The notes beneath the pieces were generated by a model, which ran no database searches, was not told the DNA's origin, and saw only the letters and a list, made by a program, of their open reading frames with translations. Shown here piece after piece: positions 23,842-36,165 of a stretch of DNA of 64,000 bases. Made by a program: the position numbers and the translations under genes. The stretch's first letter is position 1, and each line of letters begins with the position of its first letter. Origin of the DNA: Phyto melanocephala (lineage: Eukaryota; Arthropoda; Insecta; Diptera; Rhinophoridae); NCBI GenBank assembly GCA_941918925.1, contig OW799234.1:111823128-111887127 (forward strand), given 5' to 3'.

Positions 23842-25196
23842 AATGCCAAGATTAGATCGAAAAAATATTTTACAAAATGTAAAGGTTATTAAATAAAAAA
23901 CACACAATATCTGTATAAAAAATTAATAAATAATTGGTGGAAATAAACATAAATCTTGTTCTTATTACGCATAATTCAGCAGAAACTTGCTTGACTGTAA
24001 AAATTATTTAACTATTAAATAAACTAAATAATAGAGGATGGCCGTACCATTTTTATAAAAGCAAAAATTATCGTTATTTTTATAATAACAGAAGATTGAT
24101 ATACATATAGTATATATAAATGTAATTTTGTTCAGAATAAATGGCAAATTGTTTGTCATATTCTGCTCAACCTACCTATTTATGGACGAGTTATTTTCAT
24201 GACTATATTCTTCAATGTTGCAGTATAAAAGAATAACTAAAAACAGCAACAAGAACAATATAAACGACAACAACAGTATCATCAACAATAATAATACTAA
24301 ATATTTAACATGTGTGTTAAATCTTTTAACACTAGATTCTGCCGAGATATCTTTTATTGCGCTGTCGTCCTCCGTTGTGTGTATTTGCCAATGTACAAAC
24401 AACACAGAAGAAGTGTATTGTAGTGCAACAACACTAGTGGCACTTGTACAAAATGCTGCAACTGCAGAAACATTAACAAAAACACTAACAACATTCTTGT
24501 TTATTTGTATGGATAGTGGTGAGATGTTTTCCAATTGGAAAATTGGTGTGTGTTTTCATTGTTCTCACACCCAACTGAAAAAATATAATTTTGTTTTTTA
24601 AACAAAAAGAAACAACAACTTGTAAGAAACAAAACTAAAAAACAATATACAGCAAAAAGCACAAAACTTTGCCGTTCATTGACATAATAATCCGTATAAA
24701 TAAATAAATAAAAAACTACAAATGGTGGCACACTTGGCATTCGTCGACGCTTTAATGAATGAAAATAAAAATTTAATTTCCCTTTAAATAATACAACTAC
24801 ATACTTATGTACGTTCACATGTACGTATATAAGGGTAAACAAAACAGGGTAAGGAAATATATTTGTATATATGTATGTATATTTTGGCATGTTTTTTTAC
24901 TTTTAAAATAGTCCTGGGAAAACCTAATTGCAAAAAAATATGTCACGTTTGTCTCTAACAATTCGTAACTATTAATCATCACCAAATTGACTTTTAATTT
25001 TTGGTGGTTTGTGCAATGGTTTACATAGAATATATTTAAAACTATGTATTTAAATACAGCAAATTCTAAAACTACCCTTGTCATAAATGAGATGATACCC
25101 TTAATAGCTAAAAATAATCCACAGATTATTACTTAATAATTCAACTTTTTTAGTAATTCTTCTCAGATATTACCCAGTATAAACTAAATTATATAT
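23842..25196. other. AT-rich stretch with mirrored low-complexity frames
   Basis: Open frames of 120-129 codons exist on both strands at 24172-24890 but overlap each other. They are dominated by AAC/AAT or Leu/Ile repeats, with no domain or splice support. The block 24240-24300 is an imperfect AAC/AAT trinucleotide run, possibly leader or repeat sequence. No gene is called. Confidence 0.4.
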
Positions 25197-25650
25197 AACT
25201 AGCCAAGCCCGGTGCGCGTTGCTACGCCCCTTCATGAATAAAAATGCATTCTGAATTTTAATTGAATATCAATTGCAAGACTAAAAATTATAACTTTTTT
25301 TATGGCAGTGACACTGCCCACCTTTCTAATCAAGAAATTGTATAGTCATGATAGCTCAATATGTGTGTGCAAAGTTTCACAAAAATCGGTCCAGAGCAAG
25401 TACCTTAAAATTATAATTTTTTTTACTGTCGTGGCCATGCCCACTTTTCTAATCACGAAATTATACAGTCATGACAGCTCAATATGTGTGTGCAAAGTTT
25501 CAGAAATATCGATCTAGTGCAAGTAGCTAAAAACGATAACTAATATCTTATGGGCGTGGCCCCGCCCACTTGTTACCATCCATAAACAATTCCTGGAATG
25601 TGTCTATAGCTAACACACAGACAGAGTTTCACTTTTATATATATAGATAA
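25197..25650 (+). repeat. Dispersed SINE/RTE-tail-like repeat with two internal units
   Basis: It opens ACTAGCCAAGCCCGGTGCGC and closes CACTTTTATATATATAGAT, start and end phrases of a repeat type common in insect genomes. Between them two units of about 122 bp (starting near 25293 and 25415) share GACAGCTCAATATGTGTGTG and CAAAGTTTCA. A third partial unit contains GGGCGTGGCC. No coding capacity. Assignment to SINE, RTE tail or Helitron derivative is open. Confidence 0.6.
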
Positions 25651-26266
25651 TATATAAATACATATATATATATAAGTAATGTAAGTAAGGAGCTATTTAA
25701 ATAACTGTTTATGATTATTATTTTGTTTAACATACGTAAAGTAGAAGTAGTAATATTTTCGAAATGGCAGTACCGCAATTGTTGGGGTTAATTTTCACTG
25801 AAATTCTAATTTTTAATATAACGTATTTTAGTATAACCAAGCCGAATTCTCGACCTCTAACACGCTTAACAACTTCTGTAAGCTCATACAACAAATGCGT
25901 TATCAAGGTTATTGAAATAAGTAAGTAATTATTGTACCCTACACTTGTGGCAACAATGGTATATACAGTTTTGTGATTTAACTTGTACTTTTTACAATGT
26001 TCAGCTTAGACGCCATAGAATATGTATATTCTGGAAGATGTGCCACAAAATTTTTAATTTTTCTGTAATCTTTAATATAATATCAACTTAATAAAAAAAT
26101 TAATTTTAAGATAAAGCTTTTTCAAATTATTACATTTTATAGATGTTAAGATTTTATCGATCTCACTCCTTATTTGTTCAACATTTTCACCTTTAGGATA
26201 CTTTAGCTAATTTCAATGTAACACTTATATTTCACATGTAATCAAAAACTAATCATGTGTAGGTAT
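25651..26266. other. Sequence without recognised features
   Basis: AT-rich, with no supported gene or repeat. Confidence 0.4.
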
Positions 26267-26815
26267 TTAAGGCTTACATTAGACGTGCCGTAACCATAAT
26301 GCCATAAGACACCAGAATTCAATTGGTTTGTATTATTATGTCCACTGTCACCTAAATCAAATACATTGTTGTTTGTATATATCCCTGCAGATAACGCGAC
26401 TAGTCCATATACGCATGTAAAGTATACTCTGTAATGGACTAGGATTAGTCCAAAGATCACCCAAATGTATAAAGAAAACATGGTCGATTTAACATTACGA
26501 TGTCCTAGAGCTGGACCATATAACCCATCGGAGTAGTCTTAAAACTACTCTTTGTCACTACTTGGTGGAGCACCTACACGACCATTATACACGTCTTGAC
26601 AACAATATATGTAATCGTTGAAACACGAACACTTGTCGTTTAACTACAATCTCTTGCTTAAAAATTATATGGTCCATGACTGTATAACATAGGACCATGT
26701 TGTAAGTAGTCCATTTAGCTAACATGGACTACGTAGCGCAATATTATCTATAGGGTTGGTTCAAACAGCTGTTCTGTATGGTATTGTGATTACGGCACGT
26801 CTAATTTAAGCTTAA
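26267..26815. mobile_element. TTAA-flanked MITE (piggyBac-like target)
   Basis: The inner 541 bp (26271-26811) begin GGCTTACATTAGACGTGCC and end with its inverse, RC GCTTAAATTAGACGTGCCG, with two mismatches in 23. Both ends touch TTAA (26267-26270 and 26812-26815), the target duplicated by piggyBac-type transposases. The termini do not start with the usual CCC, so the family is inference. The interior contains further short inverted motifs around TAGTCCAT and GGACCATG. Confidence 0.7.
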
Positions 26816-28089
26816 GGTCTAGTTACAAAATCACTAATAAAAAAATCACTATTAAAAAATCAACAACAATAATTTGCTTCTATTAAATATTTCACCATGT
26901 TCCATTTGATTATTGTATATGCGATTACAAATAAAGTGCTCCTGGTATTCATAATAACTATAGTGAAAATGTGCAAGTTTATTTAACAAAGTGCTCTTTT
27001 TTATGTAAAATACATATAAAGAATAACGGAATAAAAATAATGTTTTGAATTGAAAAACAAGCATAAATCATGCACAATATCATAAACAGTACGAGTGGAG
27101 AAAATACAAAAGAAAAACTAAAATACAAAATCAAACAGCGGTGGCACAATTTTCTAATACAAAACGAGATGCAAATCAATTACGAAATTATAAACTTTAA
27201 ATATTTCTAGGAAAACTAATTCTTAATAAAGCACACTAAATGTTTATTTCTATTTGTAAAAATTTGCTAGATAAGGCAATCTAAAGCTTGCAAATTAAAA
27301 AAAAAAATGTTTTTTATTAAATAATTTCGATTTGGCTAAAAACTTAAAATTAATATTAAAATTAGTATAAAATGTATTTAAATGTTTTTTTTTCAGATTT
27401 GTTTAGTTTTCTGTGTGCTAATAACCAACCTTCGAAATGGTGGTGTAGAAATCTGTTCCAGTTGTGTGCTGGATTGGTTTCTTTGATGGTTACTTGAATG
27501 TCAATAATTTTTTTGTTTGTTTTTTGATTACGCGCAATTTCACAAATAACAAGTGTATTTTTTTTTTGTTTTTGTTGGTTTCAACATAAATAAAACATGA
27601 GATATTTTTTTTTAATAAAGAAAGAAATATTAAAAGTAATAAATATTAAATACAGTATTTTCTTTTAAACTTTTTTAGATATTTAAGAGATAAATTAAAC
27701 AAAATGTATTGAAATGATTAGTATCCAATAACAGAACAGTTAGTAAAACACAAATAGAATTGTATTTGAGAGAAAAAAATATGTAACAAAATTAGAGAAC
27801 GAAAAAAATTACAAACACTGTTTATAAATATTTCTTGTTTGGCCTTGAATAAGCTTTAAAGATTTTTCATCTTTTTGTTTTTTGTTTTATTTTATAATAA
27901 TTTTCAACAAGCACAACACAAGAAAGTTTAAAATAAAACTAAAAAATGCCTACATTTAAAATAAATAAAAATCAAATATTTTTATCTTTTAAAACTTTGG
28001 ATTGACAAGGAAACATTTACGCATACTTTTACATAGGGAAATACAAAAGGCTGTAGTGATATACATAAATCAAAAATTAAATTACTTAC
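26816..28089. other. AT-rich, probably intronic sequence
   Basis: No gene was recognised. If the exon at 28090-28223 is real, this is intron downstream of its donor on the minus strand. Confidence 0.35.
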
Positions 28090-28223
28090 TTGGCGTTTTT
28101 AGGCCGTTTTGCTTCGATTGGAAAATCATCATCGAAATCCAAATTGAAATCTTCTCCCAGATCTCTAGGCACCAGTGGTGTTCTTTGATGGGCTGGACTT
28201 GTGTGATACCCATCGGCATGTAG
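28090..28223 (-). CDS. Candidate internal exon of an unidentified minus-strand gene
   Basis: The minus strand reads LHADGYHTSPAHQRTPLVP then RDLGEDFNLDFDDDFPIEA and KRPKNA. It is an acidic stretch followed by a short basic patch, with balanced codon use unlike its AT-rich flanks. Reading stops at a consensus donor AA|GTAAGT (28089-28084), leaving phase 2. The proposed acceptor ...CAACAG| (exon starts 28223) is in phase 0 but lacks a good pyrimidine tract, so the exon may begin elsewhere. Ignoring splicing, a 51-codon ATG-to-TAA frame also covers it. No domain was recognised. It could belong to the same gene as the candidate exons at 34.9-35.3 kb, since a phase-0 donor there would match this phase-0 acceptor. 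Confidence 0.55.
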
Positions 28224-28754
28224 CTGTTGTTTTTGTTTTTGTTTATAAATCATTTTTACAAATCATTCATATTGTTTTTTTTTTAATTTAAACAAACAAT
28301 TAAAACAATATGTTGGTAGTGAGTGTTTAAAAAGTTATGATTTGTTTGTTTGCCATAAATATTTAAAATAAGAAAAGGGTGTAATGGGGAAGAAATAAAT
28401 GGAAAAAATTATTTCGATTAAAAATATGTATAAATTATTGTGGTTTAATTTTATGCAAAACATATTTTCTAATAAATCACTCAACATTCAACAAATGGCT
28501 ATTTAAAAAAAAAACTATGAAAAATCTTTACATTAAATTGGAATTGAACATAACGTGCAAAATATCTAACATTTAACATGATTGATATATCCAGAGACTG
28601 TAATTTACTAACTGAGCATTAAAGTATACAAAATAAGCTCGTTTTGAATATAGGTTCCCGGTACATAATTGTTTGAAAAATCGGCAGACACTCATTAACC
28701 GATTTAACACTCATCTGGAGGCGTTCCATTCTACTCTTCTGGCATTAAATGATA
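28224..28754. other. AT-rich, probably intronic sequence
   Basis: No feature was supported, apart from the TA (28753-28754) flanking the next MITE. Confidence 0.35.
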
Positions 28755-29387
28755 CACGCAGAGAAAAAATATGGTTGTGATAACCATAATCGAAGAGCAA
28801 CATACCATGATTGAATTGTACTACCATTGAAATCGACAATCTTTGTTTTTTTACAGAAAATTATTACCTTTTGCTGTAACATACACATATTGATTGTATG
28901 TACATACCCATTTAATTGCAATTCTTTTACCAATATTTTTTTACATTTTCTCGTTTATTTGTAAATTTTCTTTAATTTTTAAAAATTTTTTTCATTTCTT
29001 TGACATCTCAAACTTTTCAAATAATAAAAATTTATTTAGCAAGAAGAAAGAACAGTTGAAATCAAATTATTATTAAAAAAATCATAGCTTGATTAATTTG
29101 TAATCATACTGTTGTCTGTTGTAAGTTTTAATGCTTTTGAATAAAATGTTATTTTTGTCAAATTATTTTTTTTAATCGTACTATTTTTAAATGATAACAA
29201 TTATAAAATTTTTACGAAAAGTAAACATTAAATGATACAATTCAAACAAATGCTTGATTATCATGACAAAATATATGATTAAATAAAACAAAAATAACTA
29301 TTACTTGTTTTAGACAACCAAGTATTGTTATAGAAACTATAATATGACCGTCGTGATCATGCCGTAACTGTGGTTTTTCTTTGCGTG
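28755..29387. mobile_element. MITE family D, uninterrupted copy
   Basis: It begins CACGCAGAGAAAAAATATGG and ends AACTGTGGTTTTTCTTTGCGTG, flanked by TA on both sides (28753-28754 and 29388-29389). It has no coding frame. A second copy at 39972-41500 shares the whole sequence but has about 90 bp more near its left end and a HINE inserted near its right end. This copy therefore serves as the empty-site reference. Confidence 0.8.
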
Positions 29388-29833
29388 TAGACAGATGAAG
29401 TTCGTTAGCGAGAGGGCCTGTAAATCGAACGAAATTTTTACTCTTTCAAATTCGTCGAAAACAAAAATAAAAACTTAATAAAAATATGTTTTCGTATTCA
29501 ATATATTTGTAAGAATGAAATTTTTTTTGTATTTATTTAAATATACAAGAGGAATTTACATCAGGTGATGTTACGCAGCCAAATAATTGCTTTTTTGCTC
29601 GTTTTTTTTTAACGGCACAATGTCAAAGTAAAGTAATTGTTATGAGCGTTGGTTGGAAAACTTTATAAAATTGGTAAAATTTCTGAAAAAAAGTTATAAA
29701 AATACTAATATTTGTACAATATCTTATTGGTAAATAAGTAAAATTCAAGTTATAATTTGAATAAACAAAATTATGTTTTTAATTCTGAAAATATAAAATA
29801 CAAAGACAAGCAGATGGTTAATGTCAAAAAAAA

Positions 29834-30632
29834 ACAAGTAAAAGCGCTATATTCGGCCGTGCCGAATATTATATACCCTTCACAACGTGTAGTCATGCAA
29901 TAACAGTAGTTTGTATCACCATCCCATATGAAATACGTACATATGTACATATAAAAAACATACATATATAAAAATATCCCATTGTTAAATTATAAATTTA
30001 CGTATGTATGTTAAAAAAAAAATTTTAAAAAAAAATGTACAAAACAATATTTAAAAAAAAATTTTTAAAAAAAAATTTAAAAAAAAATTTTTAAAAAATA
30101 ATTAAAATATATATAATAAATATAAAACAAAAAAAATTAAAAAAAAATAATAAAAATATAAATAATATATTAAATAAAAAATAAAAAAAAAATAAAAAAA
30201 ATTAAAAAAAAATATATAAAAAAATTTTTTTTGCCTCAGCTGGGATTCGATGCCACGTTTTCTCTAACCAGTATACACGTTTGTATGTATGTATGTTGTT
30301 GTTGTAATGTTGTTTTTGTGAAAAAAAAATCGAGGTGGTCGTGGGTTTATGTACCGATGTTTCTGATTTTCAATACCGATCTACTCCCGAATATTTCTGA
30401 TATTTTAATACCTCACCCGAGTCCAAGCGATGTCGGGGGGCTTCAAAAAGTTGATTTCAACATACACACGGACAGACGGTCAGACGGACAGACTGACGGG
30501 GCTTAATCGACTCCCCTATTCATAAGCTTTCAGAAAATATATACTTTATGGGGTCGGAAATCAAAATTGTAGAAATTTCACACGGAATGACAAACCTATA
30601 TATACCCTTTTTCACTGTGTAAAGGGTATAAT
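29834..30632 (-). mobile_element. HINE subfamily A copy
   Basis: In Helentron sense it begins TTATACCCTTTACACAG, has GTCY repeats (about 30468-30500), an A/T-rich block (30005-30230) and the 3' subTIR beside the perfect hairpin ATTCGGC-ACG-GCCGAAT near 29851-29867. It ends ...CTTTTACTTGTT. Confidence 0.85.
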
Positions 30633-30879
30633 TAAAAAAAGAAGTATTTAATTAAAAATTAATTAAGCACTCGAAAGGAAAGGGTTCGCATTTCTATGCA
30701 AAGCCAAAACACCCTTCACTTGTGGGATATAGTTTAAATAAATTTAAATAAATTTCCCATGGACACAATATCCTAAAAAAAATAAATTAAAGTCCTATAT
30801 TAAGACCTGACGTCTATAATCTAATAACCTTCAGCATCATGTACATAGATAAAATGAGCACACCGTAACTTAGCCAATT

Positions 30880-31760
30880 TTTCAAATTTTACCTAAATAT
30901 CTCCGACACCATTTTTATTTTTGAATTTCTAGCTGTATTCTACCAGTTAAGACTTACTTTGATGGGGTTGAGAAAAAAAAATTTCGCCATTTTGTTTAGA
31001 AAGGTATCTTGGATTTGAACCTTTTTAAGAGTCAACTGTATTCCATTAGTTAATATCTTTGATTTGACACCAATGTATCAATGTTGTGGATGTTAAAGGC
31101 GGAAAATACTATTTATTTGACTCAAGTAACCAGCATTTTATTTCAGACGGACTCTTGGATATTTACTTCTTCATTGCTTACTGTATTTTATAAGTCAAGC
31201 TCTTTCGTTTCGTGGACGTATTAAGAGGTTTAGTGGGTACATTATTAATTACCAGATATGACCCATTTAGAGATATATTTTAGAAAAAAACACCGAAGGA
31301 GTTGCATTTTCAAAATGATTTGCCAAAAATAATTTTCCAGACTACGGCTTATAATCTGTTGTTTTTTACTTGATAAAAAATCAATTAAAGGTTTTGGTAA
31401 AAAATTTCAAAAAATAGATTTTTTTTCAAATAATGTTTGCTCATAACTTTCAAGATTAATGACTAATTTGTTTAATTTTACGAGTAGCCCTAAAGGCTAC
31501 TCAAACGTATCAACCAATTATTTTAGGAGAGAAAAATATAAATTTGTATGGTCAAATAATGGGAAAGAACAGAGACAGTCGTGTCATATCACAGTCCTGG
31601 AATTCGATAGGTTTCCAAAAAACTGATACTATATAAATATCTCTACGTTTTTCATGGGCATGTCCATATTGGATGATATTGTTGCCATATTGCCTCAATT
31701 CAAACGTTTTTTACTTGGATGTAAAAATTTCTAAAATAATATAGACCCCCACCGATTTTT
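30880..31760 (-). repeat. Decayed family C repeat, inverted
   Basis: Contains the inverse of family C phrases, for example 'ttctaccagttaagact' and TTGATGGGGTTGAGAAAAAA, which match 54040-54110 on the other strand. Similarity fades towards 31760. Confidence 0.4.
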
Positions 31761-31971
31761 TTAATGGAAAAGAAAACGTAATTTCCATGTTTATTCAAAA
31801 TGCTTGCAGCGCTGATGCAGTATGTTTACTTACGTTTGCTTAATAGAAAACTATTTCTGTTCCTAAAAAACACACAAGCACATACGTTTATATCAATTTC
31901 TTGATTATTTTTATTTACTAGAACTTCTAATTACTTGTGTAAAAGCTAAATTTCCTTAGATAGTTACATTT

Positions 31972-33429
31972 TAAAGCTGGAGTTACATACCATGAGTTCT
32001 ATCCGTTGTTCTCTTTTATGCATCTGTCAAAAAGTAGAATCAGTGTAATTGTATGTGACAAGTTACACGGCAAAACGCAAAGAATGCATATATGTATCAA
32101 AGCAGAAAAGTAGGTTTACTTTCTGCTTTTGTATCCGTCGCAGAAAGGTGAATAAAAGTCAGCTGTTGTTGATAGCCATGGATGACAGATAATATTTTTT
32201 TTGTCAACGTTATCGATAAATCTGTTTGTGTGGTGGATTTTTTATACCCTTCACCTGTGGTGCACAAGGGTATATATAGCTTTGTCATTCCGTTTGTAAT
32301 TTCTACAATTTTAATTTCCGACCCCATAAAGTATATATTTTCTGAAAGCTTATGAATAGAGGAGTCGATTAAGCCCTGACCGTCTGTCCGTCTATCCGTC
32401 TGTCCGTCTGCCCGTCTGTCCGTGTGTTGGTTGAAATCAACTTTTAGAAGCAACTATATGTTCCTCAGATCTGTATATGGTATCAATCTCTTGGAAATAT
32501 CCAGGAATGAATCGCTATTTAAATTCAGCACAATCGCCCCATAACTTTCTGAGATATGAGCAAAAAACCACGACCACCTCGTTTTTTTTCACAATTAAAA
32601 CCACAACATACATACATACATACATGTAAAAAACATACCAAACAAAAAAAATTACAAAAAAAAAATATTAAAAATAAAAAAAAAATAATAAAAAAAAAAC
32701 TAAAAAAAAAATTTTAAAAAAATTTAAAAAAATTTTAAAAAAATAATAAAATATAAATAATATATTAAATAAAATAAAATTTTTTTGGCTCAGCTGGGAT
32801 TCGATGCCACATTTATTCTAACGTTTACGTATGCACGTATTTTATATGGGATGAATAGTGATACAAACAATTGTTATTGCATGACTACACGTTGTGAAGG
32901 GTATATAAGATTCGGCACGGCCGAATATAGCACTGTTACTTGTTTTTCTATTTTTTTGTGTTAAAAAATGTTTTTAATAAAAGAAAAAGTATTCGAAATA
33001 ACGTTTATAATTACTTTTAAGAAAAACATAAATAAAAACTAATTTTAAACAGAATTTTTTCATTACCAAAATTTTTATTCTATTTATCGATAACTGTTAT
33101 GTGCTGAGTGTCATCTCTGTTTGTTTATTATTAAAAGGAAACAAGTGCAGTGGACGAGAAGCTTATTGATGCTCGTGCTATTTTCGAACTTTTTGTAGCA
33201 CAAAATATCATTTAGATAAACTCAATGAATTCCATAAATTCCCTTAAAATGTCAATTTCACTTTCCATTTGGCAAAATTGTTTTTAGTTGATAAAAATAT
33301 AAACACAACAGCTGATCACAACAAAAAGTTGATGCATAAAACGCGTTGTGTGTAACTTGAAACGTATAAAAAGGTGAAAAAGTATCAAACGCAACAACGC
33401 ATGAACGGTTAGTGTGTAACTTCAGCTTA
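31972..33429. mobile_element. Inverted-repeat DNA element interrupted by a HINE
   Basis: The left end AAAGCTGGAGTTACATACC is mirrored by the right end GTGTGTAACTTCAGCTT, and further subterminal stretches (AACGC, CAGCTGTTGTTG/CAACAGCTG) also match in inverse. Flanks can be read as ACATTT duplications (31966-31971 and 33430-33435) or as TTAA on both sides; the sequence does not decide. HINE 32241-32945 lies inside. Without it the element is about 750 bp and non-coding. Confidence 0.55.
32241..32945 (+). mobile_element. HINE subfamily A copy
   Basis: It begins TTTATACCCTTCACCTG and has the longest GTCY tract of the subfamily (32380-32426, alternating GTCT and GTCC/GCCC). After it come GCTCAGCTGGGATTCGATGC and the subTIR GTTGTGAAGGGTATATAAG. 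The perfect hairpin ATTCGGC-ACG-GCCGAAT and the end ...CTGTTACTTGTT follow. Confidence 0.85.
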
Positions 33430-33639
33430 ACATTTGTATTCATTGCGAAATGCCTTTGTAGACATACGAAATTTTATCTGCACGAATTTTTTGTCTTCGA
33501 CCACTTTGTTTATTATGGTTTTTGCTATTATCTTATACTTAAATGATATTTGTTTGAAATTTTATTAGAAATTTTTAGATCTTCATTGACATGAATAGAA
33601 AACAAATTTGAAAAAGTAAATACCAACTCATGAAATATC

Positions 33640-33811
33640 TGATTTTATGAACATGTGGAGGCTTCTAAACGGATAGACGCACATTGCTTAATCGATTCTC
33701 CTAGTCATAAGCTAAAAATATTTATATTCTCTATGGTGTCGGAAATAATTATTGAAGGATTTTTAAACGAAATGACAAAGCTACAATTGGTGAAGGGTAT
33801 AAAAAAAAAAC
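33640..33811 (-). repeat. Ruined HINE-A 5' part
   Basis: Contains decayed forms of the A phrases 'cttaatcgattctcctagtcataagct', GGTGTCGGAAAT and 'gaaatgacaaagct', and ends GTGAAGGGTATAA. Confidence 0.55.
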
Positions 33812-34856
33812 ATAGAATATACCTAATTCTGTACCATTCTGTATTTATAGATGTTTGATCTGTTTAAAACTTATATACAAAGTCTTTTGTTTTACTGGAA
33901 AAAAAAAATTCTTATAACTTAATACGATTGTCTACAATAATATATTAGAACACTAACACACTGTAAATTATAGAACAAACATAAAAGTTTTACATAACAT
34001 TAATCACTCGATTAATTTTGATCTATGTATGGCTTTGCATCACATTTAAAACAAACATTTATATTTACACCGTAAAGTATCTTCTGTAAATGAAACCTCC
34101 GCATTGAGAAATCGCTACCATATAGAAATCACCGTAAATAGTATTATTTATTACAAACAAAATATAAAAAAAAAATCAATATCATGTTGTAAATAACAAA
34201 TCATGCAAATAAATTAAAATCTCGAAATCTGGTGTGTGTAATTTAAGATGTGTTTGTAAAAATTTGTTATTTTGATCGAAATTTTTTAAATTAAAGTGTA
34301 GGTATGAGTGTATGTGTGGTTTAAGCTAAATACGTTTTTGTTTCAATTCCAATTTTTCGTGTACGTTTTTTGTGTGATTCTTTTATTAGCAAATCAACTT
34401 AGAAGAAATGACATGATTTATAGAAAATTAATATTAAACAATTTTATTAAAAATGAGATGATTTGAAATAATTTTTAAAATTAATTTTGTTTACATACAT
34501 ACACATGATAAATTGTTAAAATTATTAATTAATGATTTAAAAATATTTTTGTTGTTGATGATGAATGATGAATTTTTTTTAGCATCGTATTTGATTTATT
34601 TTAATAAACACATATTAATTTAAAAAAAGTAAAGGGCCAACATTACTCGTGCAAGGATAATTTTCATAACGAGGAAGTAGAAAAATAACAGCAGCAAACA
34701 ATAAACTGTAAACTGTTTTGTAGAAAAACAAATAAACAAACAAAATGTAATTTTTGTTTTATTAAAAAAATTGTAACAAGAACACAATATTAAGGAAAAA
34801 ATTTTATTAAAGTTATATATTGTCTTTAAGGAAGATTTCCTATTAAATTGTTTTTC
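33812..34856. other. AT-rich, probably intronic or 3' sequence
   Basis: No feature was recognised. Confidence 0.35.
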
Positions 34857-34901
34857 TTATTGAGAAATCCTTGTAACGAGTAGTTTGTTGTTCGCCCCTA
34901 C

Positions 34902-35053
34902 CTTAACTATAGTGCCGACCTGTTGTAATTCAGCTGATTGACGATTGTCTAGTAGATTTGCACGCTCCATTTCTTCCAAAGGTAATGATTCACGATTCTG
35001 ATCGTTTAATAAGCGTTCTCGCATCTCATGTATATAAGGACAACGCTGCATAC
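34902..35053 (-). CDS. Candidate exon of an unidentified minus-strand gene
   Basis: The minus strand reads GMQRCPYIHEMRERLLNDQ then NRESLPLEEMERANLLDNRQ and SAELQQVGTIVK. It is a charged, Leu-rich helical-looking peptide with ordinary codon use in an otherwise AT-rich region. Acceptors CTAAAG|G or ATGCAG|C (35053 or 35045) and the donor GTTAAG|GTAGGG (34901) are possible. If the donor is not used, the frame continues VGANNKLLVTRISQ to a TAA at 34857-34859, so it could be the last coding exon. The in-frame ATG at 35051 may be internal. No family was recognised. Confidence 0.55.
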
Positions 35054-35277
35054 CTTTAGGCGTTTTTCGAGAAAAATTTTATAGTTTTTGGGAATAAGGA
35101 ATTAGGATGTGTAACTACGTTTTGTTAATGATTTTTTATATTTTTTTTTTTTAATTTATAGGTTCTTACAAAAATATGTAGATAATCTAAATATTTATTG
35201 TTTTTTTTAACTACATAAAATTTTGTAGTATCAAAAATTGTGTAAAAAGGCGTTTTATCTATTCGGTAAAAAATCAG

Positions 35278-35347
35278 TCAATACTGTAGAAATTCCATTA
35301 GTTGTTCTTTATTGGTTCCGTTAATGACGATAAACAGGTTAGTTAAT
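35278..35347 (-). CDS. Candidate short exon upstream of the 34.9-kb exon
   Basis: A strong acceptor (long pyrimidine tract ending TTTTTGTTTCAG, about 35348-35371) precedes the frame LTNLFIVINGTNKEQLMEFLQ, which ends in TGA at 35280-35278. The exon begins one base before the first whole codon. It could be a terminal exon, or it could splice at the weak donor CTACA|GTATTG. The acceptor is the best evidence; function and linkage to the next candidate exon, about 225 bp downstream, are inference. Confidence 0.45.
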
Positions 35348-35883
35348 CTGAAACAAAAAGAAAAAGAAATGTCAATATTTAGATGGAGCTAATGGTAATG
35401 TCATAAATTATTAACAATTTGTTTAAAAGATTTACTTCTTAATAAAAAAAAATATAAAAGATTTGTATTCTTTAAAATCTAGCAAAAAAACATTAAATAA
35501 CTTAAAAATGCCTCATACCGATCTTTCTCTTTTATTGATTAAAATTACAATTACAATTCACAATAAATGTATTCACATTAGAGTTGACGATAACTTTTGT
35601 CACTAATCATTTTTATAATACTGCATGGAAAATAATCGAATTCAGGTAAATTAAAACTTAAATCTCTATTAAATGCTTTATATATTAAAGGACGTCGTTC
35701 ATTTACTTAAATAATATCATTATTTAATAGAAAAACCTTTTTTATTTAAACTTTTTAAATAAATTGTTCGCATAAATAAATAAATTTTTCGAATATAACT
35801 TTCGAAATACAAATAAATATTTTTAAATTTTTTAATTTAATACTTAACTACATCACTAAGTAAAAGGTGCCTAAATTTGAAGT
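35348..35883. other. AT-rich, probably intronic sequence
   Basis: No feature apart from the pyrimidine-rich acceptor tract at its left edge. Confidence 0.4.
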
Positions 35884-36165
35884 ATTATCGGTCAATGAAA
35901 ATCGCTACAGGCAGATGATCCAAATCTTTTTAAGGTGAAAATTTGATGTCTTACACGTAGAGAATATCAATGGTCACAACTCGTAAATTCCAATTGTGAC
36001 CAACGATATGTGGTTTCAATAGGATCGTGCCACTTGCCACACATTAAGAGAAACAAAGGATCTTTTGGACGAAAATATCGAAAATCTGATTATTTCTCGT
36101 AGAGGACAAGTGGAATGGCCACCAATATCGTGCGATTTAACACCTTTAGACTCTTTAAATTATAC
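35884..36165 (+). pseudogene. Decayed DD41D transposase fragment
   Basis: It reads SVNENRYRQMIQIFL, then after indels MWFQ-stop-DRATCHTLRETKD, LLDENIENLIISRRGQVEWPP and ISCDLTPLD. This parallels the core of the copy at 1461-2144 (QQDGATCH...CDLTPLDYF). A stop lies beside the second catalytic Asp, and both element ends are missing or unrecognised. Confidence 0.75.

Noticed and set aside
24172..24890. Open frames of 120-129 codons on both strands
   Set aside because: They overlap antisense, are driven by AAC/AAT-type repeats or Leu/Ile runs, and show no domain, splice or start-site support.
30231..30506. Frames reading SLTSIHVCMYVCCCCNVVF in several places (also 39019, 40994)
   Set aside because: The same peptide recurs because the HINE-A body is repeated. 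There is no evidence that it is translated; substitutions and stops vary among copies.
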